From assembly GCA_028282725.1 (NCBI GenBank), contig JANQHF010000054.1:1-64000 (forward strand): a stretch of DNA of 64,000 nucleotides, given 5' to 3'. A program made the position numbers and the translations under genes. The DNA comes from Saprospiraceae bacterium. GTDB lineage: Bacteria > Bacteroidota > Bacteroidia > Chitinophagales > Saprospiraceae. The stretch's first letter is position 1. Each line of letters begins with the position of its first letter. Below the pieces are notes generated by a model that did no database searches, had not been told where the DNA came from, and saw only the letters and a list, made by a program, of their open reading frames with translations. Positions 34,807 through 45,068 of the stretch are shown piece after piece.

Positions 34807-36498
34807 CTATCTCACCGGCATGTCTTCCTGCGCCTCAATTGCATGGTGGAGATAAATGAAATGCCTGTCTTCTCCAATCATTTCTAAGAATCCCGAATTT
34901 TCAAGTTGATCCCTGACGACTCCAACAGCTCCACAGATTGTAAAATGCGTTCCCCTGTTTTCTAAATAAGTATTGATTTCATTCAGTGCCTTAAGACCAC
35001 TGCTATCGATGTAGTGAATGCTTTTAGCATCGAGTAAAAACTCTTTAATTTCATCGGGATGCTCTTTAACAAGCTTGCGAATAGACTCTTTAAAATATGT
35101 AGCATTCCCAAAATAAATTTGATTCTCAAAACGAATAATCAACTTTCCTTCGATCTGCTTGGCTTCTTCAAACCTGTTGATATTTCTATAGTAAGTTGTG
35201 CCGGGTATGTTGCCTAGAATTACAATATTGGGTTTAGAGCTTCGATACAAAACATTTAAAATCGAAAGAAAAATACCTGCAAATACTCCTTCCTCTATAC
35301 CAAAAGTAAGGGTGGCAAAAAATGTTATCATCATTAAAGAAAAGTCCGTTCGATGCGTTTTCCATAAACTGATGGCCTCTTTATAATCAAATAGGTTTCG
35401 GATTGCCAACAGGATGATTGCGGCAAGGATGGCCTTTGGCAAATGAAAAAACAGAGGTGTTAAAAAGAGAAGAGTCAGTACAATTAACAGGGCAGCGACC
35501 AAGGAAGATATCGTTGTCCTGGCTCCCGCTTCATTGTTCACTGCTGATCTGGTAAAACTTCCGGATGTAGGAAGAGATTGAAAAAAAGCACCGCCAATTT
35601 TTGATATACCCAGCGCAATTAATTCCTGATTGGGATTGATGGTGTAGTTGTGATGTTTGCCTTCAAGCACTTTCGCAATACTGATGCTCTCGACCACACC
35701 AATGATTGTAACCGTCAAAACAACAGGCATCAATTTTTCGAAGATCTCATAGTTCAGACTGAGTTGTACAAAGCTGGGCAGACCCTGAGGAATAGATCCA
35801 ACAATCTGAAGTCCCTGTTCGGATAGATTGAAGATCCATGATATCAGTATGCCAATAACGGTTACTATTATTGCCGCAGGCAACGATCTTTTTATCTTTT
35901 TGATACCGACCATAATGCCTATGGAAGCAAAGGTCATAACTATGGAAATCCATTGACATTGATCGAGATTTTGCAGGGCAAAGAGCAATGTTTCATATGA
36001 ATAGTCAAATTTTGGAATGGTGATGCCCAACACATCTTTAAGTTGATTAATGGCGATGATAATTGCTGCAGCGGAGGTAAATCCTGAGATGACCGGATGG
36101 GATATGAAATTGACGATTTTACCTGTGCGAAATAGCCCGAGGGTCAATTGAGCAATTCCAATCCCTAATCCTGTCAATATCACCAATTGTATATACTCGG
36201 GTGTAAATGGAGTGGCCAGTTCACTGACCCCAGCCAAAACCAAAAGTGAAGAAATGGCTACGGGACCAATGGACATTTGTCTTGAGGATCCAAAAATTGA
36301 ATAGAGAATCAAAGGAATGAGACCTCCGTATAGCCCGTATACGGGTGGTAAACCAGCAAGGAATGCATATGCCATCCCTTGAGGAATTAACATGATTCCG
36401 ACAATCATTCCCGCCGATAGATCAGCGTAGAACGAGCGCTTATTATAGTCCCTGAGACTTTCTATTAAGGGAAAATATGACTTGAGCGGACGAAACAT
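34807..36498 (-). CDS. SulP family anion transporter with STAS domain
   Basis: 563 residues. Residues about 1-420 hold the 10-14 membrane segments of the SulP/SLC26 fold with LIPQGMAYAFLAGLPPVYGLY near the start and TGSFTRSAVNNEAGART-like central motif. Residues about 440-550 are a STAS domain with FLLDAKSIHYIDSSGLKAL. Members carry sulfate, bicarbonate or dicarboxylates; the substrate is not evident. A -7 element lies at 36515-36522, giving a leader near 10 nt. Confidence 0.92.
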   Translation of the reverse strand: MFRPLKSYFPLIESLRDYNKRSFYADLSAGMIVGIMLIPQGMAYAFLAGLPPVYGLYGGLIPLILYSIFGSSRQMSIGPVAISSLLVLAGVSELATPFTPEYIQLVILTGLGIGIAQLTLGLFRTGKIVNFISHPVISGFTSAAAIIIAINQLKDVLGITIPKFDYSYETLLFALQNLDQCQWISIVMTFASIGIMVGIKKIKRSLPAAIIVTVIGILISWIFNLSEQGLQIVGSIPQGLPSFVQLSLNYEIFEKLMPVVLTVTIIGVVESISIAKVLEGKHHNYTINPNQELIALGISKIGGAFFQSLPTSGSFTRSAVNNEAGARTTISSLVAALLIVLTLLFLTPLFFHLPKAILAAIILLAIRNLFDYKEAISLWKTHRTDFSLMMITFFATLTFGIEEGVFAGIFLSILNVLYRSSKPNIVILGNIPGTTYYRNINRFEEAKQIEGKLIIRFENQIYFGNATYFKESIRKLVKEHPDEIKEFLLDAKSIHYIDSSGLKALNEINTYLENRGTHFTICGAVGVVRDQLENSGFLEMIGEDRHFIYLHHAIEAQEDMPVR

Positions 36499-36514
36499 TC
36501 ACTGATTTCCGCGG

Positions 36515-36522
36515 CAAAGGTA
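36515..36522 (-). promoter_or_regulatory. Candidate -7 element (TACCTTTG) for the SulP gene
   Basis: Exact TAnnTTTG match on the minus strand, 17 nt before the ATG at 36498. No -33 TTTG is seen at the expected spacing. Confidence 0.35.
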
Positions 36523-36559
36523 AGAGTTAGGAAATGGATTTAACTTAAAATGATCCTGC

Positions 36560-37873
36560 TTATAAGTCCGCGTCGAGTAGCTGGCCACTCAAGTATGCCA
36601 ACTGGATCTCGAGCAATTTGGCAGAATACTTGGCGGTATTCAGACCCAGTTGTGCATTGATCTGGTTGAGTTGCGCTTGTCTGAACTCGACAGAAGTCAC
36701 CTGCCCCCTGTTAAACAGTTCTGATGTACGGTCCAAATTTGCCTGGGCAGTGGTAATACTTTTGCCCTCCACATCCAGGATGAACAAGGCATTCTGAAAT
36801 GCTTCCCAGGTATTGGATATATCGCGCTTTAATTGATTTTCAATTTGTTCTTTTTGAATACTCTCATTTTCAATATTGATCAATGCATTCTGCTTTTGAA
36901 TATTTCGAATGCCACCGTCAAATATGTTCCAATTTAAATTGACCCCCAGATTAAGACCTTGATTTGACGAAGATGTAATGAATGAACCGGGGGCATTGTT
37001 TTGGTAATTATAATTAAGATTGGCATTGGCTGCAATCCTGGGTTTACCCAAAGCATCAATTATTTTCAAATCAAATTCATTCACTTTCTGATTTTGATTA
37101 GAAAGCAGGATCGTGACATTTTCTGCCAATGCACTTAAAATGTACTCTTCCTTTGAGGCAACATTTTTAATTTCTATTTGATCGTCAATTTCAAATTTAG
37201 TTTCAACCGGTACTCCTACCAGGAAGTTAAAATTTCGCTTGGCCTCATCAATTTGTTGAAGGGCGTTCAGCAGATTTACGCTGTCCCTTTTCAGGTCAAT
37301 TTCTGCATTGAGGACATTTAATCTCAGACCCTGTCCATATTCGTAGTTGACCTGGGCAAGTTCTATCCTCTTTTGAGAGATTTCCAGGGATTTTTCCAGG
37401 ACATCGATATTTTCTGCTAACTGGGCAATCAGGTAATATTGATTGACCATCTGAAACAAGTTGTCCTCTATAGATTGTCTCAGCTGCAAATTAGCAAGAT
37501 CCAGTATGCCCTTAAGTTGATCAAGAGTTACATCCCTGGACTTATCAAAGAAGGTGTATCCTGCGCTCAAGGTTGCCCCGGCCGTCCACGATAAGGCGTT
37601 GCTGGTCTCAGCAGTCATGTCGTTGCTGAATTTTTGACGGGATCCTCCAAATGTCGCCGAAGGACCTACAGCTAAATCAACAAAGGGATTATAGCCAGTA
37701 AACTCTTTGGTTGCATTATTTTCTGCTATCCGTATGTTGTTATAAGCCAGCCTGATAGAAAAGTTATTGCTTACAGTGAGTTCAGCTGCTCTGTTGAGTG
37801 TCAGAATATTTTGGCCTGTTAAGACAAGAGATTGTAATAACAGGATATATGTTAATAAATGGAGCTTTATCAT
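36560..37873 (-). CDS. TolC-family outer-membrane channel of the second RND system
   Basis: 437 residues from ATG at 37873; an in-frame extension to 37960 runs inside the pump gene. Signal peptide about 1-21 (TYILLLQSLVLTGQ). Two TolC hairpin repeats are visible, with NLQLRQSIEDNLFQMVNQYY and LKRDISNTWEAFQNA-type helices and the final GQVTSVEFRQAQLNQINAQLG. It lies 2 nt after the pump gene and completes the efflux trio. Confidence 0.88.
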   Translation of the reverse strand: MIKLHLLTYILLLQSLVLTGQNILTLNRAAELTVSNNFSIRLAYNNIRIAENNATKEFTGYNPFVDLAVGPSATFGGSRQKFSNDMTAETSNALSWTAGATLSAGYTFFDKSRDVTLDQLKGILDLANLQLRQSIEDNLFQMVNQYYLIAQLAENIDVLEKSLEISQKRIELAQVNYEYGQGLRLNVLNAEIDLKRDSVNLLNALQQIDEAKRNFNFLVGVPVETKFEIDDQIEIKNVASKEEYILSALAENVTILLSNQNQKVNEFDLKIIDALGKPRIAANANLNYNYQNNAPGSFITSSSNQGLNLGVNLNWNIFDGGIRNIQKQNALINIENESIQKEQIENQLKRDISNTWEAFQNALFILDVEGKSITTAQANLDRTSELFNRGQVTSVEFRQAQLNQINAQLGLNTAKYSAKLLEIQLAYLSGQLLDADL

Positions 37874-37875
37874 GG

Positions 37876-40800
37876 TCACTTTTCTTCTGAATTTGATAAT
37901 TCCATTTGATGCGCTCTTTCTTCTTTGACCACGCGTTCCAATTCTCTTCCTTCTACCCAATTGCCGGTGATTAGCCAGTGAATACCTCTTTTAATCTGAT
38001 TATTTGTTGACAACAACAAGGGGAGTAGAAACAATGTGAGAAATGTGGCAAAAGCAATTCCGTAGGCTACAGAAATTGCCATGGGTATTAAAAATTGAGC
38101 AGAGAATCCTTTTTCGACGATGAGTGGCCCCAATCCGGCAACGGTGGTTATGGAAGTCAAAAAGATGGCCCTGAATCTCTGTTTGCCTGCTTCAAGGATA
38201 GCATCTTCAAAGGATAATCCGCGTGCTAGCAGGTTGTTAAACTTCCTGATCAATACCAGGCCATCATTTACTAGGATTCCGATCAGGGCGACGATCCCAA
38301 GGACTGATAACATATTGATGGCCATATTATGTACCCAATGTCCCCATGCTACTCCAATAAGACTGAATGGAATGAGAATAAAGAGCATGATGGGTTGTGT
38401 ATAGGAGCGGAACGTAAATGCAATAATTATATACATCATTAGTAATATTCCCGGCATTATCCGCTGCATGGTACCACCTACCTGACCGGCTTCCCTGTTT
38501 TGACCTTCATATAGTGCTGTTACACCGGGATATTGCGCAAGAATATCCGGGACCACTGTTTCTCTAACAACGGCTAACAAATCCGTTGCACTGTCTCTGA
38601 TATTTTTTAATGAAGCCTCTACCCGAATCTCACGTTTTCCTTCCAGGTGATTGATTGCCACTTCACCTCTCTCAATTGTATAAGTGGCTATTTCAGATAA
38701 TGGCACCCGGTCCCTTGAAGGGGTGACAATCCACATATCGTCGAGATTGTAGATAGAGGTTCTTTCGGCTCGATCATATCGTACCCATACCCTTATCTCA
38801 TCTCTGCCTCTTTGGAATCTTTGCACGGGAGCACCAAAAAAAGCACTTCGAACCTGGGACATTACGCTGTTTAAATTCAAACCCAACAAATAGGCGTTGT
38901 CCTTTAATTCCATTCGAATTTCCTTGATACCGGAGGGATCATTGTCAGAGACATCTTTCAATTCAGGCATGGCATTTAGCCGTTGCTTCAAATCGAGTTT
39001 GGCAGCCTTCAATTCCTGGATATTGTTACTGACAAATGAGACCGAAATGGGTTTTCCTCCGAAGGTATTTCCGGAACCATATTCAAGAGTTTCCACACCG
39101 TCTATGGGCCCAACGGCTTCTGCTACCGCATTGGCCACCTGGTTGGCGTTGATGGTGCCCCGGTTTTCTTCCGGTTGAAGGTTGAGCGTCAACACGGCGG
39201 CAGAGGTGCTTCCTCCCACATCTTCGCTCGTACCCGGAGGCCCTACCTGGTCAGCCTGCGTAGAACCGATCCGGCGAATGGTATTCACGATCAGACTTAT
39301 GCTGTCCTCCAACTCCCTGCTTAATTCTTCATTCACTTCCCATGCTTTTTCCTCGATTAAGGTGATGATCGAATCCGTAATGGCTTCAGTCGTACCCTGT
39401 GGCATTGAGAGACTGATATTTACCTGGTCACTTTCGACAGGAGGAAAAAAGGTTCCTTTGATAATTCCACCCATAAACCCGCCAATGGTAAGTATGAAAA
39501 GAGCGATCGGGATAGCAAAGCCAAGCAGTTTATTGTGCAGGAAGAATTTCAATGATGGTCCATACAGGTTATCCCTTAACCAGAATATTCCTTTTTCTGA
39601 CCATCGGTTGACCAAAAATCCCTGTGCACCCTTGTTCAATGCCCTGGAATGAGCAATATGAGCAGGCAGGATGATCAATGCCTCTACAAGGGAAATCAAT
39701 AAAATCAAAGTAAGGACCTCGGATATTTCTCCAAAAAAAACACCCAGTGTACCGGGAAGGAACAGGAAGGTAGAAAATGCCACAATAGTGGTCAGGATTG
39801 CCGAGACAATAGGAGGGATCACTTCCATCGTTCCGTCAATTGCTGCACGTGCAGGACTTTTTCCTTGCTCGTAATGATAATAGATGTTTTCCCCCACTAC
39901 AATACCATCATCCACAAGGATCCCTATGACCAGGATCAATCCAAATAATGAAATGACATTGACGGTCATAAAACCGGGAGCAAAAATGAATAAACCAAAG
40001 AACGAAATAGGAATTCCCACTGCCACCCAAAAGGCAATGCTTGGTTTTAAGAAGAGACCCAACAGGATCAGCACGAGAAAGATCCCCAGTCCGCCATTTT
40101 CAATTAAAGGACTGAGTCTTTGTTCCAAAGCGACCGTGGCATCGTTGGCTACTTTAAGTTCTACGTTATCGTACCGCTTATTGAAGTCTTCGATATATTC
40201 CCGTGTCGCTTCGGTGGCAGCGATGATGTCTTCATTGTTGGTCGTAGAAACATTGATCTGAATAGCGCTTTCACCATCCATGTAGATCTTGTCAGGACTT
40301 TCCGACCATTTGTCTCTGACAACGGCGACATCTTTTAATCGAATAATATTGCCGTTAAGATCCGCTCTTATAGGAATGAAATCCAATTCATCCCCGTAGT
40401 ATGATCTGTTATTGGCCCGGATCAAATATTCTTCTTCGGAGGTCTTGATATTCCCTCCGGTCGTCAGCAGATTTGCATTTGCCACCGCACGAGTCACTTC
40501 TTCAAAGGTCAGATCAAAGGCCCTCAAATCATTTTCCCGAACTGCTATCTCGATTTCTTCCGCAGGAAAGCCGGATAATGCCACCTGTGAAATACCGTCA
40601 ATAGCTCTCAAATCAGTTTCTATGTTACGTGCCATCTGCTTCAGGGTTCTTAAGTCAATCCCGGCACCACTTACAGTAAAACTGATAGCCCTGTTCAACA
40701 CTTCGACTTTGGATACAACCGGTGGTTCCATCTCGGGAGGAAATGAGGGAACGCGATCCACGGCATTCTTTACATCTGTTAATAAGACATCTACGTCGTA

Positions 40801-41097
40801 GTCAGTGAATCCTTCCACAGTTACAGTAGCTCCATTTTCTCTGGACACTGAAGTAACCCGATCTATACCAACAAGCCCTCGCAGGTTGTCTTCTATCTTT
40901 AGCACGATTCCTTCTTCGATTTCTTCCGGAGAGGCTCCCGGATAGGTTATTGCAACCGTAATAAAATTGGTTTCGGCTAATGGGAAGAATGCCGACTTGG
41001 TATTGAGCAAACCCATAATACCAAAAAGTACGATCGCCGCCATAAGAACATTCACGGCTACCTGATACTTGATAAAAAATTCGAGTAACTTCCTCAT
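37876..41097 (-). CDS. HAE1-type RND efflux pump (multidrug type)
   Basis: 1073 residues, usual for RND pumps. Features include AFFPLAETNFITVAITYPGASPEEIEEGI near the start, the TM4 motif GILVDDGIVVGENI with its paired Asp, and LVNDGLVLIRKFNNL in TM10. The periplasmic domains resemble hydrophobic-compound exporters rather than metal pumps. It lies between its adaptor (9 nt upstream) and TolC-like gene, all one transcript. Substrates are unknown. Confidence 0.92.
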   Translation of the reverse strand: MRKLLEFFIKYQVAVNVLMAAIVLFGIMGLLNTKSAFFPLAETNFITVAITYPGASPEEIEEGIVLKIEDNLRGLVGIDRVTSVSRENGATVTVEGFTDYDVDVLLTDVKNAVDRVPSFPPEMEPPVVSKVEVLNRAISFTVSGAGIDLRTLKQMARNIETDLRAIDGISQVALSGFPAEEIEIAVRENDLRAFDLTFEEVTRAVANANLLTTGGNIKTSEEEYLIRANNRSYYGDELDFIPIRADLNGNIIRLKDVAVVRDKWSESPDKIYMDGESAIQINVSTTNNEDIIAATEATREYIEDFNKRYDNVELKVANDATVALEQRLSPLIENGGLGIFLVLILLGLFLKPSIAFWVAVGIPISFFGLFIFAPGFMTVNVISLFGLILVIGILVDDGIVVGENIYYHYEQGKSPARAAIDGTMEVIPPIVSAILTTIVAFSTFLFLPGTLGVFFGEISEVLTLILLISLVEALIILPAHIAHSRALNKGAQGFLVNRWSEKGIFWLRDNLYGPSLKFFLHNKLLGFAIPIALFILTIGGFMGGIIKGTFFPPVESDQVNISLSMPQGTTEAITDSIITLIEEKAWEVNEELSRELEDSISLIVNTIRRIGSTQADQVGPPGTSEDVGGSTSAAVLTLNLQPEENRGTINANQVANAVAEAVGPIDGVETLEYGSGNTFGGKPISVSFVSNNIQELKAAKLDLKQRLNAMPELKDVSDNDPSGIKEIRMELKDNAYLLGLNLNSVMSQVRSAFFGAPVQRFQRGRDEIRVWVRYDRAERTSIYNLDDMWIVTPSRDRVPLSEIATYTIERGEVAINHLEGKREIRVEASLKNIRDSATDLLAVVRETVVPDILAQYPGVTALYEGQNREAGQVGGTMQRIMPGILLMMYIIIAFTFRSYTQPIMLFILIPFSLIGVAWGHWVHNMAINMLSVLGIVALIGILVNDGLVLIRKFNNLLARGLSFEDAILEAGKQRFRAIFLTSITTVAGLGPLIVEKGFSAQFLIPMAISVAYGIAFATFLTLFLLPLLLSTNNQIKRGIHWLITGNWVEGRELERVVKEERAHQMELSNSEEK

Positions 41098-41106
41098 GGA
41101 TCAGAA

Positions 41107-42219
41107 TTAGAAATCGCGAATTTCAACTTTCATCCCTGGGTAGGCACCCGGTACCGGCCGGGCCAAAAGCTGAGTACCGTCTTGCAATCCCCGGATGATT
41201 ACAGACGCTTCCTTGAAAAATGCCGGATTGATCTGTACAATATCCAGAATTGAGTCCTGCACCACAAACAGTCCATTGGTTTCTACCAGTAATTTCCGAT
41301 CCACTTCAAAGGCATTTTCCAGGCTTTCAATGTTGAGATCCGCTTCGAGGAACATTCCTTCTTTTAATCCTTTTCCATATACCGAAATGAATACCTTAAT
41401 CGTCTGTGAACTTTGATCAACTCTGCCATCAACCCGTACGACCCTACCTTCCCACGATTTCGTTCGTTCCAGACTATGGAGGACAACCGTCTTACCGATT
41501 TTTAATAGATCCATGTAGGCAACATTTACATTGACTTCCATTTCAAAGGCACCGGAAGATATCATTTGGGCCAACTTTTGTCCGTTGCGTATCAAAGTGC
41601 CGGGCTGAACATTCGATTCCGTGATCACACCCGAAAAAGGAGCACGCACGACATATTTTCCCAATCGCTCTTCCAGGTTTTTGATATTGTAGTAGGTAGT
41701 ATAAACTCCCCTGCCTACGATAAATAGCTTTTCCTTTTCGTTGACCGGTTCGGGAAGATCCGGTAAGGGTTCATAGATCTCGAAGGAGCCAACGTAGTTC
41801 TCCCATTGAAGGAAGGATTCGGGATAGTCAAATTTCAAATCCGGAAGAAATAATACGATTTGATTGAAAAGGGCACTCTTTTGAGCTCTGATATTAGCCT
41901 CATGTTCTTCACTATTGATCCTGAGCAGGATCTCTCCTTTCCGATAATAGGATCCTGGTTTGAATGTATGGTCGCTGGATTCAAATATCCCGGTTACCTC
42001 TGAAAAGACTTCGAGGCGATCCCTTGCCATAAGGTTTCCACTTGTGCTCAGGGTAATAGGCTTGGTTTCATTATTTACTTCAATGACCGAGACAGCTGTT
42101 ATTGCTTTAGTCTCGACAGGTTTAGGTTCATTCCGGGCCTCCACCATTTTTCTGGCGATTGTTATTGCTCCAAATATGATGAGCAATCCAAGAATGGAGG
42201 TAATTATAAGGCGGAGCAT
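41107..42219 (-). CDS. RND efflux periplasmic adaptor (membrane-fusion protein)
   Basis: 370 residues. An N-terminal membrane helix (about 5-23) is followed by an acidic hinge, lipoyl half-motif (SGNLMARDRLEVFSEVTG), a hairpin region with ILLRINSEEHEANIRAQKSAL, and the second lipoyl half (VVRAPFSGVITESNVQPG). It links the HAE1 pump to the TolC-like channel. First gene of the operon; 300 bp upstream have no clear promoter motif. Confidence 0.88.
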   Translation of the reverse strand: MLRLIITSILGLLIIFGAITIARKMVEARNEPKPVETKAITAVSVIEVNNETKPITLSTSGNLMARDRLEVFSEVTGIFESSDHTFKPGSYYRKGEILLRINSEEHEANIRAQKSALFNQIVLFLPDLKFDYPESFLQWENYVGSFEIYEPLPDLPEPVNEKEKLFIVGRGVYTTYYNIKNLEERLGKYVVRAPFSGVITESNVQPGTLIRNGQKLAQMISSGAFEMEVNVNVAYMDLLKIGKTVVLHSLERTKSWEGRVVRVDGRVDQSSQTIKVFISVYGKGLKEGMFLEADLNIESLENAFEVDRKLLVETNGLFVVQDSILDIVQINPAFFKEASVIIRGLQDGTQLLARPVPGAYPGMKVEIRDF

Positions 42220-42519
42220 ATCTATTTTTTCAAATTCTAAAAGTAATCGCCTTTATCAAATTCAAAAAACTTCACTCCAAATATCAATTACTCATGATTC
42301 ATTTTCGCTATGTACTAAAGGAATCAGCTGGAATTCGTAAAGCAATTGTGTAATATAAACTTTGAATCGACGAATATGTTATTGCCATTTGAATTTTGTA
42401 TATCCTATCCATTTCGATCAGGTGAAACGGAAAACAGAATGCCAACGACTATTTCGAATATGTTATCTTTCGTCTATATTCATAAATGAAGTTTGTAAGA
42501 TCATCTGAGATTTAGTTGA
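42220..42519. other. Divergent intergenic gap, no feature seen
   Basis: 300 bp between the adaptor gene (minus) and the DUF2188 gene (plus). It is AT-rich and must hold both promoters, but I find no exact TAnnTTTG element, palindrome or ORF on either strand. Confidence 0.4.
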
Positions 42520-42804
42520 ATGACGGATATCAGGGAAGGCAGGTTCTGGATCAATTTATTAAAGAAGATCCTGCGTATTGTATTTAAAAATGTATTACCA
42601 AAACGGAAAACCAATGTCCAGCATGTGGTTCCATACGAAGATGGTTGGGCTGTACGAGGTGAGGGCAATGAACGCGTCACCGCCGTGTATGACTACCAGG
42701 AAGATGCCATAGAGCGTGCCAGGGAGATCGCTATTAACTATCGTTCAGCCGTGGTCATCCACAGGAGAGATGGTACGATCAGAGATCGGATGAACTATGA
42801 TTGA
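42520..42804 (+). CDS. DUF2188-like small protein
   Basis: 94 residues. The C-terminal 60 match the DUF2188 pattern: HVVPYEDGWAVRGEGNERVTAVYDYQEDAIERA followed by VVIHRRDGTIRDR. These small basic or mixed-charge proteins are common and of unknown function. The N-terminal 30 residues form a short basic amphipathic helix. It precedes the acylase gene by 31 nt in the same direction. Confidence 0.8.
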   Translation: MTDIREGRFWINLLKKILRIVFKNVLPKRKTNVQHVVPYEDGWAVRGEGNERVTAVYDYQEDAIERAREIAINYRSAVVIHRRDGTIRDRMNYD

Positions 42805-42835
42805 CCTTCCTTTGATTCAATGTTTCTGAATAAAT

Positions 42836-45019
42836 ATGAGATATATTTTAATTGTGATCCTATTTACTATGTTCGGTTGCCGAACGAATTCCCACGATGA
42901 GGAATTAGCCAGACTCCGGGAGAGAGCTAAAAATATTACAATCATACGTGATGATTTTGGGGTGCCGCACATTTATGGTAAAACTGATGCGGATGCGGTA
43001 TTTGGAATGCTCTATGCACAATGCGAGGACGATTTTCCCCGGGTGGAACGAAACTATATTTGGGCTATTGGCAGGTTGGCTGAAGTCGAAGGAGAAAAAG
43101 CACTCTACAGTGATCTTCGGGCGAGGTTATTTATGTCTCCTGATGAAGCTAAAGAAGAATTCGAAGAATGTCCGGAATGGCTCAAGGAGTTGTGCCGGGC
43201 ATGGGCGGATGGAATCAACTACTATCTGAAAACACATCCGGAAGTTCAGCCCCGACTGCTTACTCATTTCGAACCCTGGATGCCAATGTACTTTAGTGAG
43301 GGTTCGATAGGAGGAGATATAGAGCGTGTATCCACTGCACGGATTCAATCCTTTTATGATGACACGGAATCGTCCTCACTCAGCCAATTGCCGGATATAG
43401 AAGAGGAAAACTTTCCCTGGGAGAGAGAACCTGCGGGTTCCAATGGATTTGCCATATCTGGTGAACATACCGCTTCAGGTAATGCCATGCTCTTGATTAA
43501 CCCGCACACTTCATTCTATTTCAGGGGGGAAATTCACGTTGTCAGTGAAGAAGGGCTCAATGCTTATGGGGCCGTGACGTGGGGCCAGTTTTTCGTCTAC
43601 CAGGGATTTAATGAAAAAACCGGATGGATGCATACATCGACCTATGTCGATGTGATCGATGAATTCAAGGAACAGATAGAAAACAGGGATGGTCAACTTG
43701 TCTATCAATACGGGGAAGAATTTCGACCTGTAGAAGAAATGGATATTCAACTCAATTGGAAGGATGGAGATGGCCTCAGTGAGAAAGTGTTCAAGGGCTA
43801 CAGAACACACCACGGACCCCTTACTCATCAAATAGATGATCAATGGATTGCCACCGCATTGATGTGGAATCCCAGTAAGGCACTGGAGCAATCATTCATC
43901 AGAACCAAGCTGAATGGCCACGATGAATTTTGGAACATGATGAAAATGAACACCAATTCATCAAATAATACGGTCTATGCCGATGCGGATGGAAATATTG
44001 CCTATTACCATGGTAATTTCATTCCCATAAGAGATGAGCGATTCGATTATTATCAACCCGTAGAGGGTAGTAATCCGGAGACTGATTGGAAAGGTCTGCA
44101 CAGTGTTGAAGAAGCAATTACCGTTGTCAATCCCGCAAATGGCTGGATACAAAATTGTAATTCAACTCCATATACCTCGGCGGGAAAATACAGTCCGAAA
44201 AGAGGAAATTATCCCGGATATATGTCTATAGACCGGGAAAATTTCAGGGGAATTCATGCAGTTCGTCTACTCGAACAATGCAAGGAAATGACCCTGGATG
44301 ATCTGATCAAAATGTCTTATGACAATAAATTACCGGCCTTTGAAAAGTTGATTCCGGGATTGATCAAGGCTGTTGACCGCTCTGAAAGGGACCTGACGAT
44401 CAAGGAAGCAATTGAACCACTCAGGTCCTGGGATTACGGGACGTCGACCAGTTCTGTCGCCATGACTTTGGCTCACTTTTATGGAATGGCAGTCCTCAGA
44501 AATGGTAATATTCCTGCAGAATTGAGAGGTATAAATCGTTTGAGTTTCTTCGGTAAGAAGGCCCCTGATGAAGAGCAGCTTCAAATTTTCGGGAATGTCA
44601 TCAACAAGCTCGAGGAGGACTTTGGCACATGGAATATTCCCTGGGGTGAAGTGAATAGATTTCAACGCCTCAGTGGTGACATTGATCTCAGTTACGATGA
44701 TGATAAACCAAGCATTCCAATAGGTCTTGCATCCGGAAGATGGGGTGCGCTGGCTTCCTATGGTTCCCGTTCAAGGGAAGGCACAAAAAAATTATATGGA
44801 AGTTCAGGTAACAGTTTTGTTGCCGTAGTGGAGTTTGGGGACCGGGTTCAGGCAAAAAGTCTACTTGCCGGTGGCCAATCCGGGTCACCGGATTCACCAC
44901 ATTTTTATGATCAGGCACAAAGGTATGCCGATGTTCAATTTAAGGATGTCGCTTATTACAGGGAAGACGTTGAAAGTCGAGCTGAGGAAACCTACCAACC
45001 TGGTCAGCGAAACTTATAG
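42836..45019 (+). CDS. Penicillin acylase family (Ntn-hydrolase) lipoprotein
   Basis: 727 residues. The lipobox (MFGC) gives Cys15, so it is envelope-anchored. The family is made as a precursor cut autocatalytically; here the beta chain would start at Ser202 within EPAGSNGFAIS, and the ISG-H and NPH pattern (ISGEHTASGNAMLLINPH) supports that. The alpha part starts with IIRDDFGVPHIYGKTDADA, the family signature. Members hydrolyse N-acyl amides, including beta-lactam side chains and acyl-homoserine lactones; the substrate here is unknown. Confidence 0.88.
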   Translation: MRYILIVILFTMFGCRTNSHDEELARLRERAKNITIIRDDFGVPHIYGKTDADAVFGMLYAQCEDDFPRVERNYIWAIGRLAEVEGEKALYSDLRARLFMSPDEAKEEFEECPEWLKELCRAWADGINYYLKTHPEVQPRLLTHFEPWMPMYFSEGSIGGDIERVSTARIQSFYDDTESSSLSQLPDIEEENFPWEREPAGSNGFAISGEHTASGNAMLLINPHTSFYFRGEIHVVSEEGLNAYGAVTWGQFFVYQGFNEKTGWMHTSTYVDVIDEFKEQIENRDGQLVYQYGEEFRPVEEMDIQLNWKDGDGLSEKVFKGYRTHHGPLTHQIDDQWIATALMWNPSKALEQSFIRTKLNGHDEFWNMMKMNTNSSNNTVYADADGNIAYYHGNFIPIRDERFDYYQPVEGSNPETDWKGLHSVEEAITVVNPANGWIQNCNSTPYTSAGKYSPKRGNYPGYMSIDRENFRGIHAVRLLEQCKEMTLDDLIKMSYDNKLPAFEKLIPGLIKAVDRSERDLTIKEAIEPLRSWDYGTSTSSVAMTLAHFYGMAVLRNGNIPAELRGINRLSFFGKKAPDEEQLQIFGNVINKLEEDFGTWNIPWGEVNRFQRLSGDIDLSYDDDKPSIPIGLASGRWGALASYGSRSREGTKKLYGSSGNSFVAVVEFGDRVQAKSLLAGGQSGSPDSPHFYDQAQRYADVQFKDVAYYREDVESRAEETYQPGQRNL

Positions 45020-45068
45020 ATGTAAAATATCTTATCTTATAACAATTTAGTTCACCAAATCCACTACG

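Noticed and set aside
39182..39652. 156-codon plus-strand frame inside the HAE1 pump gene
   Set aside because: Antisense shadow of a gene with full family motifs; no domain seen.
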